A model generated the notes under the pieces. The model worked only from the letters and a program-made list of their open reading frames with translations. It searched no databases and was not told the DNA's origin. Shown in pieces: positions 41,104 through 51,137 of a stretch of DNA of 64,000 nucleotides. The position numbers and the translations under genes were made by a program. The DNA comes from Streptomyces venezuelae (GTDB lineage: Bacteria; Actinomycetota; Actinomycetes; Streptomycetales; Streptomycetaceae), in contig NZ_CP029190.1 in the NCBI RefSeq assembly GCF_008642295.1, positions 558,001 to 622,000 on the forward strand, written 5' to 3'. Each line of letters starts with the position of its first letter. The first letter of the stretch is position 1.

Positions 41104-44100
41104 ATGAAAGACCCAGGGGGGACCCTGAAAAGGGGAATCACGACAGTGATCCTCGCCGCCTTGTCGGCAGGATTGCTGGCTGCTACACCCAACCATGCCG
41201 TGGCGCAATCCGAAAAGCCTCGGACACTCGCTGCGAACGGCTCGGGCATCAGCCTGCTGGAGCAGCAGAAGAAGGAATCTTCCGCCGCGGAAACGACCGC
41301 ACGGAAATCCGGCAAGCCGGTCGAGATCGTTTCCCTCCGCACCGAGACCACCGAGGTTTTCGCCAACCCCAACGGCTCGTACCGCGAGGACCGCTCGCTC
41401 CTCCCTGTCCGGGTCCGCCGCAATGGCGAGCTGATCCCGGTGGACACGGCGCTGGCGGTCGGCAAGGACGGGCGCGTAGCGCCGCGCGCGGCGTCGATGG
41501 CCATGACCTTCTCGGGCGGCGGGGACGGCCCGTTCGCGAGGATGGTGCAGCAGGACCGCGAGCTGTCGCTGTCCTGGCCCGGCAAGCTGCCGAAGCCGGT
41601 CCTGTCCGGCGACACCGCCACCTATGCGGAGGTCCTTCCCGGCGTCGACCTGACCGTCACGGCCGCCACCAACTCCTTCACCCACGCCCTGGTGGTCAAG
41701 ACCGCCGAAGCGGCGAAGAACCCGGCGCTGAGCTCGGTCTCCTTCGGCGTGCAGAGCAAGGGCCTCAGCCTCAAGTCCGGTCCCGACGGAGGCATTCAGG
41801 CCGTCACCCCGAACGGCAATGCGACCTTCGCGGCACCCAAGCCCCTCATGTGGGACTCGGCCGTGTCCCGGCCCGCGCAATCCGGGGCCGCCCCCGCCAA
41901 GAAGCAGGCGCGCCCGCTGGCGCAGGTACTGGAGGGTGCCACCGACGGCTCCGGCCAGGCCCCGATCGACGTACGACTGACCGACCGCACCCTGACCCTG
42001 ACCCCGGACCGGAAGCTGCTCGCCGACCCCGCCACCGTCTTCCCGGTGGTCATCGACCCGGTCTGGGGCGATGACGCGTTCAAGGACGCCTGGGCGATGG
42101 CCTACAAGAACACCGCCATCTCGAACAGCGAGAACACCACCTACGCCAACGGCGGGGCGATGTCCGACTATGCCCGGGTCGGATACGCGAACGACACCCA
42201 GCGCAACAGCAAGGTTTCCGCCATTTCCTACTTCCGGGTGCCCACCGCGAAGCTCCGGAACAAGACCATTCTCGATTCGAAGCTGCGGATCAAGCAGAAC
42301 TACAGCGGCTCGTGGTCCTGCAAGTCGGGTGAAGTACTCGTCAAGCACCTCGGCGAAAAGCTCCCCAGCGGCATCACCTGGAACAAGCAGCCCTCCCTGG
42401 GCGCGACCGTGGCGAGCTCCGAGATCTCATTCGGTGGCCGAAACTGCCCGGCCGGCTCCGAGGGCCTGGTCGAGTTCGACATCACCCACCAGATAGCCGC
42501 CGTCGCCAAGAGCAGCTGGGCCTCCTGGGCCTTCGCCCTCGTCTCGAAGAGCACCGACATCGACGTCTCGTGGCGCAAGTTCGACCCCCGGACGGCGGTC
42601 GTCTCGACGGACTACAACACCCGTCCCGAGAAGCCCCAGAACATGCAGACCAGCCCGCTCGTTCCCTGCACGGGCGGCACCATCGGCAAGACGGACGAGA
42701 TCGTCCTGCGGGCCCTGGTCAAGGACGCCGAGGACGCCAAGCTCAAGAGCGTCCGCTTCGACTACGCCAAGACCGGCGAGCCGGCCAAGACCGTGTACGA
42801 CTACGACGTGCCCAGCGGCTCGTACGCCGAGGTCCGTCTCAAGCCGGCCGACCTGAAGCTCACCACGGGCTCCTACTGGTGGGACGTCCGCTCCTCGGAC
42901 GGCACGGCCGAGAGCCTGCCCGGCGGCCAGTGCAAGTTCTCACTGGACACCGACGCGCCGTCCAAGGCTCCCACCGTCGTCTCCCCCGAGTACCCCGGTG
43001 GGAACCTGAAGGACGGCAAGGTCGCCGGCACCCCCGGCCACTTCACCTTCGACGATGTGAGCCCCGAGAACGACGTCGTGCGCTACGAGTGGTGGACCGA
43101 CCAGGACACCACCCTGCGGACCGAGCCGGCGACCGTCAAGGGCGGCTCCTCCAAGGCCGTCACCTTCACCCCGTACGCCTCCGGCCCGCAGTTCATGTAC
43201 GTACGCGGCGTCGACGCGGCCGGCAACCAGTCCGCCCTGACCACCTACCTCTTCTACCCCCACAGCAAGGGCAAGCCGGACAAGCCGGGCGACCTCAACG
43301 GTGACAACGCCACCGACCTGTGGTCCATCGACCCCGGCAGCGGCGACCTCTCCTTCTACCCGGGCAAGGCGACCGGCGAGTTCGGCAATCCGAGCCGGGC
43401 GTCGGAGCGCACCTTCATGGACGCGCAGATCACCCACCGCGGCAGCTGGAACGACGACGTCAGCGAAGACGTCGTGGCCCTGCGCCCCGGCAGTGAGGAC
43501 CCCGCCCGGCTGGAGCTGTGGGTGTCCATGAACAAGGGCAACGGCGTCCTCGACGACACCCAGCAGGGCAGCTACGAGCTGCTGGTGTCGGACCAGACCG
43601 AGGCCGACGGCGACCCCAGCGAGAACCACTGGCGCAACGCCGACCAGATCGTCTCCCTGCCCAGCGTCGACAACGACAGCGAGGACTTCGCCGAGGGCAC
43701 CGGAGCCCCGGTGGTCGACGAGCGCGACTCCGCGGACCTGCTGGTCAAGGAGGGCGCCAACCTCTGGCTCTACCGGGGCGCCAAGTCCGACCCGTACCTG
43801 GACAACTTCGGCTCGCCCATTCCCCTCGGCAACGCCGACTGGCAGAACATGACGCTGATGGTGCCGGGCGACCTGAACAAGGACGGGCTGCCCGAGATCT
43901 GGGCCCGTGACACCGTGTCCGGCAAGATCCACCAGTACAACAGCCGCCGGAACCCGGCCCCCACCGACAGCCTGGTCTACGACGTCTCCGTCTTCAACGA
44001 TGCGTCGGTCCGCACCACGTCCATCGGCAGCGGCTACACCGGTACCGCCTACCCGCACCTGTCCAGCAACGGGGACTTCGAGGCCAAGTACGACACGGCC

Positions 44101-46035
44101 GGCACGCTCCTCCCGGGCGGCCACCCGGACCTGTGGTCGCGGGATGCCCAGGGCAGCTCGGTGGAGTTCCCCGGCCAGGCCATGAGCAACGGCTCCGTCT
44201 TCGGCGCCCCGCGTCCCATGGTGGTCGGCGGCACGCCCTGGTCGACCTGCGAGAAGTTCACCTCGACCAGTACGGGCACGCACGAGCTGTGCGGACCGAT
44301 CCTGGCCAAGTTCAAGGCCATGGGCGGCACCGCGAAATGGGGCTACCCGACCACCGACACCGTCACCGCCCCGGACAAGGCCGGCCGCTACGCCCAATTC
44401 CAGTACCCCGGGACCACCACCTCCAACCGGGCCATCTACTGGAGCCCGCAGACCGGAGCCGCAGCCATCGGCGGCGCGATCTACGGCCGCTGGTCCGCAC
44501 TCGCGCGCGAAGGCGGCATCCTCGGATATCCGACCTCGGACGAGCGCCGTACCGGTGACGGCGTCGGCTGGTTCGCCACCTTCAGCAAGGCCGGCAAGCA
44601 GAGCGCCATCTACTACGCCCCCGAGACCGGCACCTACGAGCTGGTCGGCGCCATCTACGCCCGCTACAAGGAGATGAACGGCACCGCCGTCCTCGGCTAC
44701 CCGGTCATGTCCGAGACGGCGACCGACCCCATCGGCGGCAAGTACGTCAACTTCCGCAAGCGCAACCAGACGGCGACGTACGGGGCGATCTTCTGGTCGC
44801 CGGCAACCGGCGCCTGGCCCGTGTGGGGCTCGATCTACACCAAGTGGTCCGCCCTCAGCCGTGAAAAGGGGGCGATGGGCTACCCGCTCTCGTCCGAGTA
44901 CGCGGTCTACGGCGGTGTCCGCACCGACTTCCAGAAGGGCTACATCCGGCACAACAGCACCACCGGCGGCACGGTCGAGCACGACTTCGACGACCGTACG
45001 GCCCACCTGCGCACCGACATGTCCGGCGACGTCAACGGTGACGGCCGGACGGACATGATCACCGCGTACAACTACGAGTCGGCCACCTCTGCCCTCTACA
45101 TCGCGCCGGGCAACGCCCAGGGCGGCTTCGACCCGCCGGTCGAGGCCTGGGAAGCCAACAAGGGCAGCTTCGACTACGCCCGGGCCAAGTGGACGGCCGG
45201 CGACTTCAACGGCGACGGCAGGACCGACGTCGCGGCCTTCTACGGCTACGCCGACGGCACGGTGGCCACCTGGACCTTCCTCGGCCAGACCAACAACCGC
45301 TTCGTCCAGCACACCAAGAGCGCGATCCTGACCAGCGGCTGGAACTGGAACCACGTCGTCTCGCTGAAGGCGGCCGACGTCAACGGCGACAAGCGGGCCG
45401 ACCTCAGCGCGGTCTACAACTACCAGGACAACTCCATCGGCCTGCACACCTTCCTCGCCACGGCCGACGGCTCCCTCAACGCCCCCCTGAAGGGCTGGCG
45501 TTCGGACACCTCCTGGGGATCCCCCACCTCGAAGTTCGCGGTCGGCGACGTCAACGGCGACGGCCGCAGCGACCTCGTGTGCTTCTACCACTACGGCGAG
45601 AAGGTCAACCTGTACACCTTCATCGCCCGGGCCGACGGCCTGTACGAGGCCCCGCTGAAGTCCTGGAGCGCCGCATCCGGCTGGAACGCGATCCGCACGG
45701 ACGTGGTCCTCGGCGACTACGACGGCGACAAGCGGGCCGACCTCGCGACCATCGAGACCAAGGACACCACCGTGACCACCGTCAAGACGCTCGCCGGCCG
45801 GGCCGACGGCGGGTTCGACGCCCCGGTGGAGGCCTGGGCCTCGCAGCCCGGCGGCTGGTACACCAGCGCGGGGAACTTCCTGCCGGGCGATACGGACCAG
45901 GACGGCCGCGCCGACCTGGTCACCATGTACAACTACGCGACCGGTGCCACCCGTATCTTCACCTTCCCCGCGGACCCGGAGGGCGGCTTCAGGTCGCCCC
46001 GCGGTTCCTGGTACGCGGACCCCGGCACCTGGTAG
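41104..46035 (+). CDS. Large secreted protein with DNRLRE-like, LGFP and FG-GAP repeats
   Basis: 1643 residues. A signal peptide ends near AVAQ (about residue 36). A beta-rich region follows (TALAVGKDGRV, FPVVIDPVWG), then a DNRLRE-like carbohydrate-binding-type domain (about 330-500; YFRVPTAKLRNKTILDSKLRIKQ) and an fn3-like part (about 510-720). A first FG-GAP set comes next (DLNGDNATDLWS), then four LGFP repeats (about 1060-1285; AKWGYPTTD, GGILGYPTSDE, TAVLGYPVMSE, GAMGYPLSSE), and five GDxNGDGRxD FG-GAP blades to the end. Likely a wall- or surface-associated binding protein. It is divergent from the RHS toxin, with which such proteins often pair; a role in presenting or anchoring the toxin is inferred. 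ATG at 41104 follows GGAG by 7 nt. Confidence 0.85.
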   Translation: MKDPGGTLKRGITTVILAALSAGLLAATPNHAVAQSEKPRTLAANGSGISLLEQQKKESSAAETTARKSGKPVEIVSLRTETTEVFANPNGSYREDRSLLPVRVRRNGELIPVDTALAVGKDGRVAPRAASMAMTFSGGGDGPFARMVQQDRELSLSWPGKLPKPVLSGDTATYAEVLPGVDLTVTAATNSFTHALVVKTAEAAKNPALSSVSFGVQSKGLSLKSGPDGGIQAVTPNGNATFAAPKPLMWDSAVSRPAQSGAAPAKKQARPLAQVLEGATDGSGQAPIDVRLTDRTLTLTPDRKLLADPATVFPVVIDPVWGDDAFKDAWAMAYKNTAISNSENTTYANGGAMSDYARVGYANDTQRNSKVSAISYFRVPTAKLRNKTILDSKLRIKQNYSGSWSCKSGEVLVKHLGEKLPSGITWNKQPSLGATVASSEISFGGRNCPAGSEGLVEFDITHQIAAVAKSSWASWAFALVSKSTDIDVSWRKFDPRTAVVSTDYNTRPEKPQNMQTSPLVPCTGGTIGKTDEIVLRALVKDAEDAKLKSVRFDYAKTGEPAKTVYDYDVPSGSYAEVRLKPADLKLTTGSYWWDVRSSDGTAESLPGGQCKFSLDTDAPSKAPTVVSPEYPGGNLKDGKVAGTPGHFTFDDVSPENDVVRYEWWTDQDTTLRTEPATVKGGSSKAVTFTPYASGPQFMYVRGVDAAGNQSALTTYLFYPHSKGKPDKPGDLNGDNATDLWSIDPGSGDLSFYPGKATGEFGNPSRASERTFMDAQITHRGSWNDDVSEDVVALRPGSEDPARLELWVSMNKGNGVLDDTQQGSYELLVSDQTEADGDPSENHWRNADQIVSLPSVDNDSEDFAEGTGAPVVDERDSADLLVKEGANLWLYRGAKSDPYLDNFGSPIPLGNADWQNMTLMVPGDLNKDGLPEIWARDTVSGKIHQYNSRRNPAPTDSLVYDVSVFNDASVRTTSIGSGYTGTAYPHLSSNGDFEAKYDTAGTLLPGGHPDLWSRDAQGSSVEFPGQAMSNGSVFGAPRPMVVGGTPWSTCEKFTSTSTGTHELCGPILAKFKAMGGTAKWGYPTTDTVTAPDKAGRYAQFQYPGTTTSNRAIYWSPQTGAAAIGGAIYGRWSALAREGGILGYPTSDERRTGDGVGWFATFSKAGKQSAIYYAPETGTYELVGAIYARYKEMNGTAVLGYPVMSETATDPIGGKYVNFRKRNQTATYGAIFWSPATGAWPVWGSIYTKWSALSREKGAMGYPLSSEYAVYGGVRTDFQKGYIRHNSTTGGTVEHDFDDRTAHLRTDMSGDVNGDGRTDMITAYNYESATSALYIAPGNAQGGFDPPVEAWEANKGSFDYARAKWTAGDFNGDGRTDVAAFYGYADGTVATWTFLGQTNNRFVQHTKSAILTSGWNWNHVVSLKAADVNGDKRADLSAVYNYQDNSIGLHTFLATADGSLNAPLKGWRSDTSWGSPTSKFAVGDVNGDGRSDLVCFYHYGEKVNLYTFIARADGLYEAPLKSWSAASGWNAIRTDVVLGDYDGDKRADLATIETKDTTVTTVKTLAGRADGGFDAPVEAWASQPGGWYTSAGNFLPGDTDQDGRADLVTMYNYATGATRIFTFPADPEGGFRSPRGSWYADPGTW

Positions 46036-46065
46036 CCGCCTGACCGACGCACCACCGGATAAAAC

Positions 46066-46098
46066 GACCGCCGGAGACCCCACGGGTCTCCGGCGGTC
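46066..46098 (+). terminator. Rho-independent terminator after the LGFP/FG-GAP gene
   Basis: 15-bp perfect stem (46066-46080 with 46084-46098), 3-base loop, then TTGTTTT. This is the clearest intrinsic terminator in the window. Confidence 0.92.
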
Positions 46099-46217
46099 TT
46101 GTTTTCCGCCGCAATGGCCGGAAACATTTGGCCAGTTTGGCGACAAGCGCACTGATGTTCCATCATCGTGACAACGCGTCACCTTTGGGCGCATTCCCGT
46201 CACCTAGGCAAAGGCCC

Positions 46218-47477
46218 ATGTCCGCCCAGCAGCTCTCGGACCTCATACGCTTCGCCCGCAGCAATTCGTCCTACTATCAACAACTTTACGCATCCCTGCC
46301 GCCGCACGCCGACCGCCTCACCGACCTGCCGGTGGTCGACCAGCAGGAGTTCTGGACGGCCAACACCCTCCAGGACAGCCGGGTACTGACCGGCCCGCTC
46401 AGCGAAGCCACGGTCTACAAGACCGGCGGCACCACCGGGTCCCCCAAGTTCTCCGTCTACACCCGTGACGAGTGGCGCACCTTCGTCACCGCCTTCGGCC
46501 ACGGACTCGTGGACACGGGTCTGCGCCCCGGACACCGCGTCGCCGACCTCTTCTACGCCGGTGAGCTGTACGCCAGCTTCCTCTTCGTCCTCGACTCGCT
46601 CGCCCACGCACCCGTGGACAACGTCCGCCTGCCCATCGGCGGCGGCGCGCCGCTGGAGTCGACCATCCCGACACTGTGCGATCTCGGCGCGCAGGTGCTG
46701 GCCGGTACGCCCACCACCCTGTGCCGGCTCGCCGAACAGGTCCTCGCGTCCGGGGTCCGCCCCGATTCCGTCGAGTTGCTCCTCTTCGGCGGCGAGGCTC
46801 TCTTCGACGACCAGCGGCGGCTGCTGGCCGCCGCGTTCCCCGGCGCCGAGGCCCGTTCCATCGGATACGCCAGCGTGGACGCCGGCCTGCTCGGCCGGCC
46901 CGTTCCCGGCGCCGATGCCCGGGTGCACCGGGCCTTCACCCCGTACTCCGTCGTCGAGATCCTCGACGATGCCGACCGGCCCGTCACCGAGCCGGGCCGG
47001 GCCGGCCGGGTGGTCGTCACCAGCCTCTTCCGCCGCCTGATGCCGATCATCCGCTACCCGGCCGGCGACCGGGCCGAGTGGACCGGCACCGGACCCGGGC
47101 ACTTCCGGATCCTCGGCCGGGCCGAGGAGGGGGTACGGGTGGGTCCCGTCTCCCTCTACACCCAGGACGCCCAGGAGGCGGTGGCCACGGCGGACACCGC
47201 GGGGCAGGTGGTCGGCATGCAGCTGGTCGTACGCCGCTGGGACGGCCGCGACGGGCTCGTCCTGCGGCTGGCCACGGCACCCGGTGTGCAGGGCCGGGAG
47301 GCGCTGGCCAAGGCCGTCGTCGTGGAGCTCGAACGAGCGCGGCCCTTGTATCCGGAGAGTGTGCGCGCCGGGTTCGCGCACCCGCTGTCGGTGGAGTGGG
47401 CACGCCACCGCGACCTCGCCGTCAACCCGCGCTCCGGCAAGCTCGTCCGGGTCCTCGACGAGAGGCCGACCGCATGA
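46218..47477 (+). CDS. Phenylacetate-CoA-ligase-like (PaaK family) adenylate-forming enzyme
   Basis: 419 residues, near the usual PaaK length. The ATP-binding loop is YKTGGTTGSPK (about 68-78); further motifs are LLLFGGEALF, SIGYASVDAGLLG, the RYPAGDRAEW adenylate-binding segment, and the C-terminal NPRSGKLVRV, whose Lys is the expected catalytic lysine. It should activate a carboxylic acid as acyl-AMP and pass it to CoA or a protein thiol. It is the first gene of a five-gene run with 4-nt overlaps. I chose ATG at 46218 (AAAGG just upstream, rather close); the frame is open to 46128 with another ATG near 46155. Substrate is unknown. Confidence 0.85.
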   Translation: MSAQQLSDLIRFARSNSSYYQQLYASLPPHADRLTDLPVVDQQEFWTANTLQDSRVLTGPLSEATVYKTGGTTGSPKFSVYTRDEWRTFVTAFGHGLVDTGLRPGHRVADLFYAGELYASFLFVLDSLAHAPVDNVRLPIGGGAPLESTIPTLCDLGAQVLAGTPTTLCRLAEQVLASGVRPDSVELLLFGGEALFDDQRRLLAAAFPGAEARSIGYASVDAGLLGRPVPGADARVHRAFTPYSVVEILDDADRPVTEPGRAGRVVVTSLFRRLMPIIRYPAGDRAEWTGTGPGHFRILGRAEEGVRVGPVSLYTQDAQEAVATADTAGQVVGMQLVVRRWDGRDGLVLRLATAPGVQGREALAKAVVVELERARPLYPESVRAGFAHPLSVEWARHRDLAVNPRSGKLVRVLDERPTA

Positions 47478-48841
47478 CCGCCGCTCCCTCCGCGGCCGAG
47501 CGGGATGACAGGGCCGATGCCGGGGCCGTAGCGGATGCCGGGGCGGGCGTCGGTCTCGGCGGCCGGCGTGCGCCGCTGGTCCTGCGCAACCGGGCCTTCG
47601 GCGCCGTATGGCTCGGCCAGGTCCTCACCCAGGCCGCCGTCCGTATGTTCCAGGTCGGCGTGTCCTGGTGGATCGTCGCCTACGCCGTCCAGGACGCCCG
47701 CGGTCTGGCCTCCGGGCTGTTCATGGCGGCCTGCTCACTGCCCGCCGTGGCCCTCGCACCCGTCGTGGCCGGGGCCGTCGCCCGGTTCGCCCACCGCTCG
47801 GTGCTGCGGACCGCCGCGGGCCTGGCCGGGGCCGTCGCGGGCGTCCTCGCGCTGTGGGCGCAGGGCGGCGGCCCTCCCCTCGCCGCCGTGTACGCCGCGG
47901 CCCTCGCCCTGGCCACCTGCCAGGCGTTCTTCGATCCCTGCCTGACCACCTCGGTGCCCGAACTCGTCGACGACGCCGACATCGAGACCGCCACCGGCTT
48001 CGAGCTGTCCACCCAGTCCCTGGCCGGCCTCGGCGGAGCGCTGCTCGGCGCCGTGGCGGTGGACCGGGCCGGCGTGGCCGGGCTGGCGGCCGGCTGCGCC
48101 GCCGCCTACCTCGGCGCCGCCCTGCTCGTCGCGCGCGCCCGGTTCCGTACAACGGTTCCGGCGGTTCCGGCGGCTCCGGTGGCTTCCTCTGCCTCCGGCC
48201 CGGCGGAAGCCGTCGCCGAGCGGCGCACGCTCCGCCGCATCCTCGGCGAACTGCCCTACGTACGGCGGATCCTGGTCTGCTTCACCGCGGCCAACCTCTT
48301 CACCACCGCCGTGTTCGTCGTCATCCCCCTCTACACCCGCTCGGTGCTCCGGGGCGGTGGCGGCACCGTGGCCCTGCTGGAGGCCTCCCTGGGCACCGGC
48401 GCGCTGGTCGGCGCCCTCACCGGCGCCCGGGTACCGGGGCGGCCCACGGTCGCCGGGGCCTGGTGCCTGGGCCTGATGGCCCTCGCCCTGGCGCTGCCCG
48501 GGCTGGTGGCGAACCCCCTGGTCATGGCGGGCAGCCTGGCGGTGGCCGGCTGGTGCGCCGGGGCCGTCAGCGTCCGGTTCGTGGCCCTCTTCCAGCGGCT
48601 GGTGCCGGCGGCGGACAAGCCCGGGTTCTTCGCCGTGATGCAGGCCGTACTGGGTGCCTCCCTGCCGGTGGCCGCCCTGGTGTTCGGCACCGCCGGTGAC
48701 TTCTTCTCCCCGCAGACGCTGTGCCTGGTGCAGGGCATCGGCCTGGTGCCGGCCGCCTGTGCGCTGGCCCTGCTCGCGCCCCGTACCCCGGATGCGAACG
48801 CGGACGCGGATGCGACCCCGGATGCAGGAGGTGCGCGGTGA
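47474..48841 (+). CDS. MFS transporter
   Basis: 455 residues with about 10-12 membrane segments after a ~35-residue Ala/Asp/Gly-rich cytoplasmic start. Typical MFS features: LRNRAFGAVWLGQVLTQAAVRMFQVG in helix 1, a central cytoplasmic loop (about 220-255), and LFQRLVPAADKPGFFAVMQAVLGASLPVAALVFG near the end, as in macrolide-efflux-type exporters. The ATG overlaps the ligase stop (ATGA). It is probably the exporter for the product of this operon. The C-terminal Asp/Ala tail comes from short GATGCG-type repeats at about 48787-48827. Confidence 0.9.
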   Translation: MTAAPSAAERDDRADAGAVADAGAGVGLGGRRAPLVLRNRAFGAVWLGQVLTQAAVRMFQVGVSWWIVAYAVQDARGLASGLFMAACSLPAVALAPVVAGAVARFAHRSVLRTAAGLAGAVAGVLALWAQGGGPPLAAVYAAALALATCQAFFDPCLTTSVPELVDDADIETATGFELSTQSLAGLGGALLGAVAVDRAGVAGLAAGCAAAYLGAALLVARARFRTTVPAVPAAPVASSASGPAEAVAERRTLRRILGELPYVRRILVCFTAANLFTTAVFVVIPLYTRSVLRGGGGTVALLEASLGTGALVGALTGARVPGRPTVAGAWCLGLMALALALPGLVANPLVMAGSLAVAGWCAGAVSVRFVALFQRLVPAADKPGFFAVMQAVLGASLPVAALVFGTAGDFFSPQTLCLVQGIGLVPAACALALLAPRTPDANADADATPDAGGAR

Positions 48842-49986
48842 ACCCCGTCATCGTCCCGGCCGGGCCCGCGGACATCGCCGAGCTGCGGCAGCTCTACTAC
48901 GCCGTCTACGGGCCGCACTACCCGGTGGCCCTCGGCACCGACCCGGCCGAAATGGCCCGGCTCATGGCGGACCCGCACTCCCTGTGGCTGGTCGGCCGGT
49001 GCCCCGGAACCGGGGCCCTGACCGGCTCCGCCGCCATCCACGGTGAGGAGGGCAGCCGGATCGGCCGTCTGGAGGGCATCGCCGTGCACCCCGCGCACCG
49101 CTCGGCGGGCCTGGCCGCCGCCCTGACGGAGGCGCTGTGCGCCGGAATGCTGGACACGGGCCGGCTGGACTCGGTGTACGCGACCGTGCGCACCGTCAGC
49201 GCCGGTCCGCAGCGTGTCGTCGCCCGCAACGGCTTCCGTCCGCTGGGCATCCTGCCCAATGCGGTGGATCTCCGGAGCCGCGAAAGCCTCGCTCTCTACG
49301 CGCGTCACTCCGCCGGGGTGCTCGACCGCCGGATTCCGGTCGGCGAAGTGCCCGCCCCGCTGCTGCCGTTGCTGCGCACCGCCGAGGCCGCGCTCGGCAT
49401 CGGCTATCCGGGGGTCCGGGCGGCCCCGGCGGCTCCGCTTCCGGCCCCCGCACCGCACGGGGCCGCCGAGCGGCTGGAGCTGATCGAGGCGCCGGCCTTC
49501 GTCCGCCGCCGCTTCCGCGAGCGGTTCCCCGGCGCCGAGGGCTGGTTCTACCCGCTGCACACCCCGAACGTGCTGCTCACCCCCGAGGACGGCCGGTTCG
49601 AGGTCTACGCCTACCTCAACCGGGCCGGGGGGTACTGCTCCCTGCTCACCGCCCACCCCGACCCGGCCGCTGCCGCCGCGTACCTCGAACCCGTCACCCG
49701 GGCGCTGGCCCGCGCGGGCGCCGGCTATGTGGAGGCGCTGGTGCCGCTCGCGCACCGGGAGGCCCTCTCGGCCTTTCTGGCCCAGGGGTTCGTCGCCGGG
49801 GCCCTGTATCCGGCGATGCGCGCGGACGGCGAGGGATTCCACGACTACGCCGTCCTGTCCCGTTCCGGCGAGCGGATCGACTTCCGCGGCGTCGCCGTCG
49901 AACCGCCCCTCCGGCCCTATCTGGACTGCTACCTGTCGGCCTGGGCGTCGACCCATCTGCCCACACCATCCGAGGCTGCCTCATGA
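48838..49986 (+). CDS. GNAT-family acetyltransferase-like protein, two GNAT-like halves
   Basis: 382 residues, about twice one GNAT domain. The N-terminal half has the acetyl-CoA-binding motif A, LEGIAVHPAHRSAGLAAALTEAL (about 78-100), and the following VYATVRTVSAGPQRVVARNGFRPLG. The C-terminal half (about 215-350) is a second, degenerate GNAT-like unit (VYAYLNRAGGYCSLL, YVEALVPLAHREALSAFLAQGFVAGALYPAMR). It starts at GTG 48838, overlapping the MFS stop by 4 nt, after AGGAGG. Related proteins are often found beside LuxE/LuxC homologues; it may acyl-transfer onto the activated or reduced product. Exact reaction unknown. Confidence 0.8.
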   Translation: MNPVIVPAGPADIAELRQLYYAVYGPHYPVALGTDPAEMARLMADPHSLWLVGRCPGTGALTGSAAIHGEEGSRIGRLEGIAVHPAHRSAGLAAALTEALCAGMLDTGRLDSVYATVRTVSAGPQRVVARNGFRPLGILPNAVDLRSRESLALYARHSAGVLDRRIPVGEVPAPLLPLLRTAEAALGIGYPGVRAAPAAPLPAPAPHGAAERLELIEAPAFVRRRFRERFPGAEGWFYPLHTPNVLLTPEDGRFEVYAYLNRAGGYCSLLTAHPDPAAAAAYLEPVTRALARAGAGYVEALVPLAHREALSAFLAQGFVAGALYPAMRADGEGFHDYAVLSRSGERIDFRGVAVEPPLRPYLDCYLSAWASTHLPTPSEAAS

Positions 49987-51137
49987 ACCCCCATCTCGCG
50001 CCGGTCGCCGTACCCGACCCGGCCCTCCTGCCGCACGTGCAGCAGCTGTGCGACCTGACCGACCCGTACGCCTGCGGACCCGCCGAGGACGGGCTGTTCG
50101 CCGCGGCCATGGCGGAGATCAACGCCTGGCACACGGAACGGTCCCCGTTCTTCCGGTCGTTGTACGCGGCCACGCCCGCCGCGGCGGGAGAGGCGTACCG
50201 CACGCCGCTGGTGCACGCCAACTTCTTCAAGCGGCACGAAGTGCTGTCCGTACCGCCCGAGGACGTCGAGCTGCACCTGACCTCTTCCGGCACCACCGGC
50301 CAGAAGTCGCAGATGTTCTTCGACCACTGGACGATCCGTTCCGCCCAGCGGATGGTCGCCCGGATCTTCGAGCGCAACGGCTGGATCACCCCGGATCAGG
50401 AGGTCAACTACCTGCTCTACAGCTATGAGCCGGCCCCGTCCCTGAACCTCGGCACCGCCTTCACCGACAACTACCTCTGCGATTTCGCCCCCGTGCGCAG
50501 CGTCGAGTACGCGCTGCGCAACACCGGCGGCGACCACGAGTTCGACCCGTTCGGCTGCATCGCGGCGCTGCGCCGCTTCGAGCGGGAGGACGCGCCGGTC
50601 CGCATCCTCGGCTTCCCGGCGTTCCTCTTCTTCACCCTGGAGCGGATGCGGGCCATGGGACTGCCGCCGCTGCGGCTGCCCGAGGGCTCCCTGGTCGTCC
50701 TCGGCGGCGGCTGGAAGGGCCATGCCGACCGGCGCATCGGCAAGGAGGAGCTGTACGCGCGCGTCACCGAGCAGCTCGGCATCCCGGGCGAGCGGATCCG
50801 GGACACCTTCGGGTCGGTGGAGCACTGCATCCCGTACATCGAGTGCGACCACCACCGGCTGCACGCCCCCGTCTGGTCCCGGGTGACGATCCGCTCCACC
50901 CGGACCCTGGAACCGCTGCCGTACGGGGAGCGGGGCTATCTGCACCTGGTGTCGCCGTACATCACCTCGGTGCCGGCGCAGAGCGTGGTCATGGGCGACC
51001 TCGCCTCCCTCCGGCCGGGCTCGGACTGCGGGTGCGAGCTGGCGACCCCCTGGTTCACCGTCCACGGCCGTGCCGGGGTGAGCCGCAACCGGAGCTGCGC
51101 GGTGGCCGCAGCGGAACTGATGAAGGGAATGGCGTGA
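49983..51137 (+). CDS. LuxE-like acyl-protein synthetase
   Basis: 384 residues, the normal LuxE length. ATP-binding loop HLTSSGTTGQKSQMFFDHWT (about 100-119), then FGSVEHCIPYIECDHHRLH and a GDLASL adenylate motif. Near the end, SRNRSCAVAAAEL places Cys372 where LuxE carries its acyl-thioester cysteine. In bioluminescent bacteria LuxE adenylates a fatty acid and passes it through its Cys to LuxC for reduction; here the next gene encodes a LuxC-type reductase, so the same relay is likely. No LuxD, LuxA or LuxB is present, so the product is not for light emission. Coupled to both neighbours by 4-nt overlaps. Confidence 0.88.
   Translation: MNPHLAPVAVPDPALLPHVQQLCDLTDPYACGPAEDGLFAAAMAEINAWHTERSPFFRSLYAATPAAAGEAYRTPLVHANFFKRHEVLSVPPEDVELHLTSSGTTGQKSQMFFDHWTIRSAQRMVARIFERNGWITPDQEVNYLLYSYEPAPSLNLGTAFTDNYLCDFAPVRSVEYALRNTGGDHEFDPFGCIAALRRFEREDAPVRILGFPAFLFFTLERMRAMGLPPLRLPEGSLVVLGGGWKGHADRRIGKEELYARVTEQLGIPGERIRDTFGSVEHCIPYIECDHHRLHAPVWSRVTIRSTRTLEPLPYGERGYLHLVSPYITSVPAQSVVMGDLASLRPGSDCGCELATPWFTVHGRAGVSRNRSCAVAAAELMKGMA

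Noticed and set aside
42940..46203. 1087-codon - strand open frame opposite the LGFP/FG-GAP gene
   Set aside because: No recognisable domain, biased composition; the + strand frame has signal peptide and known repeats.
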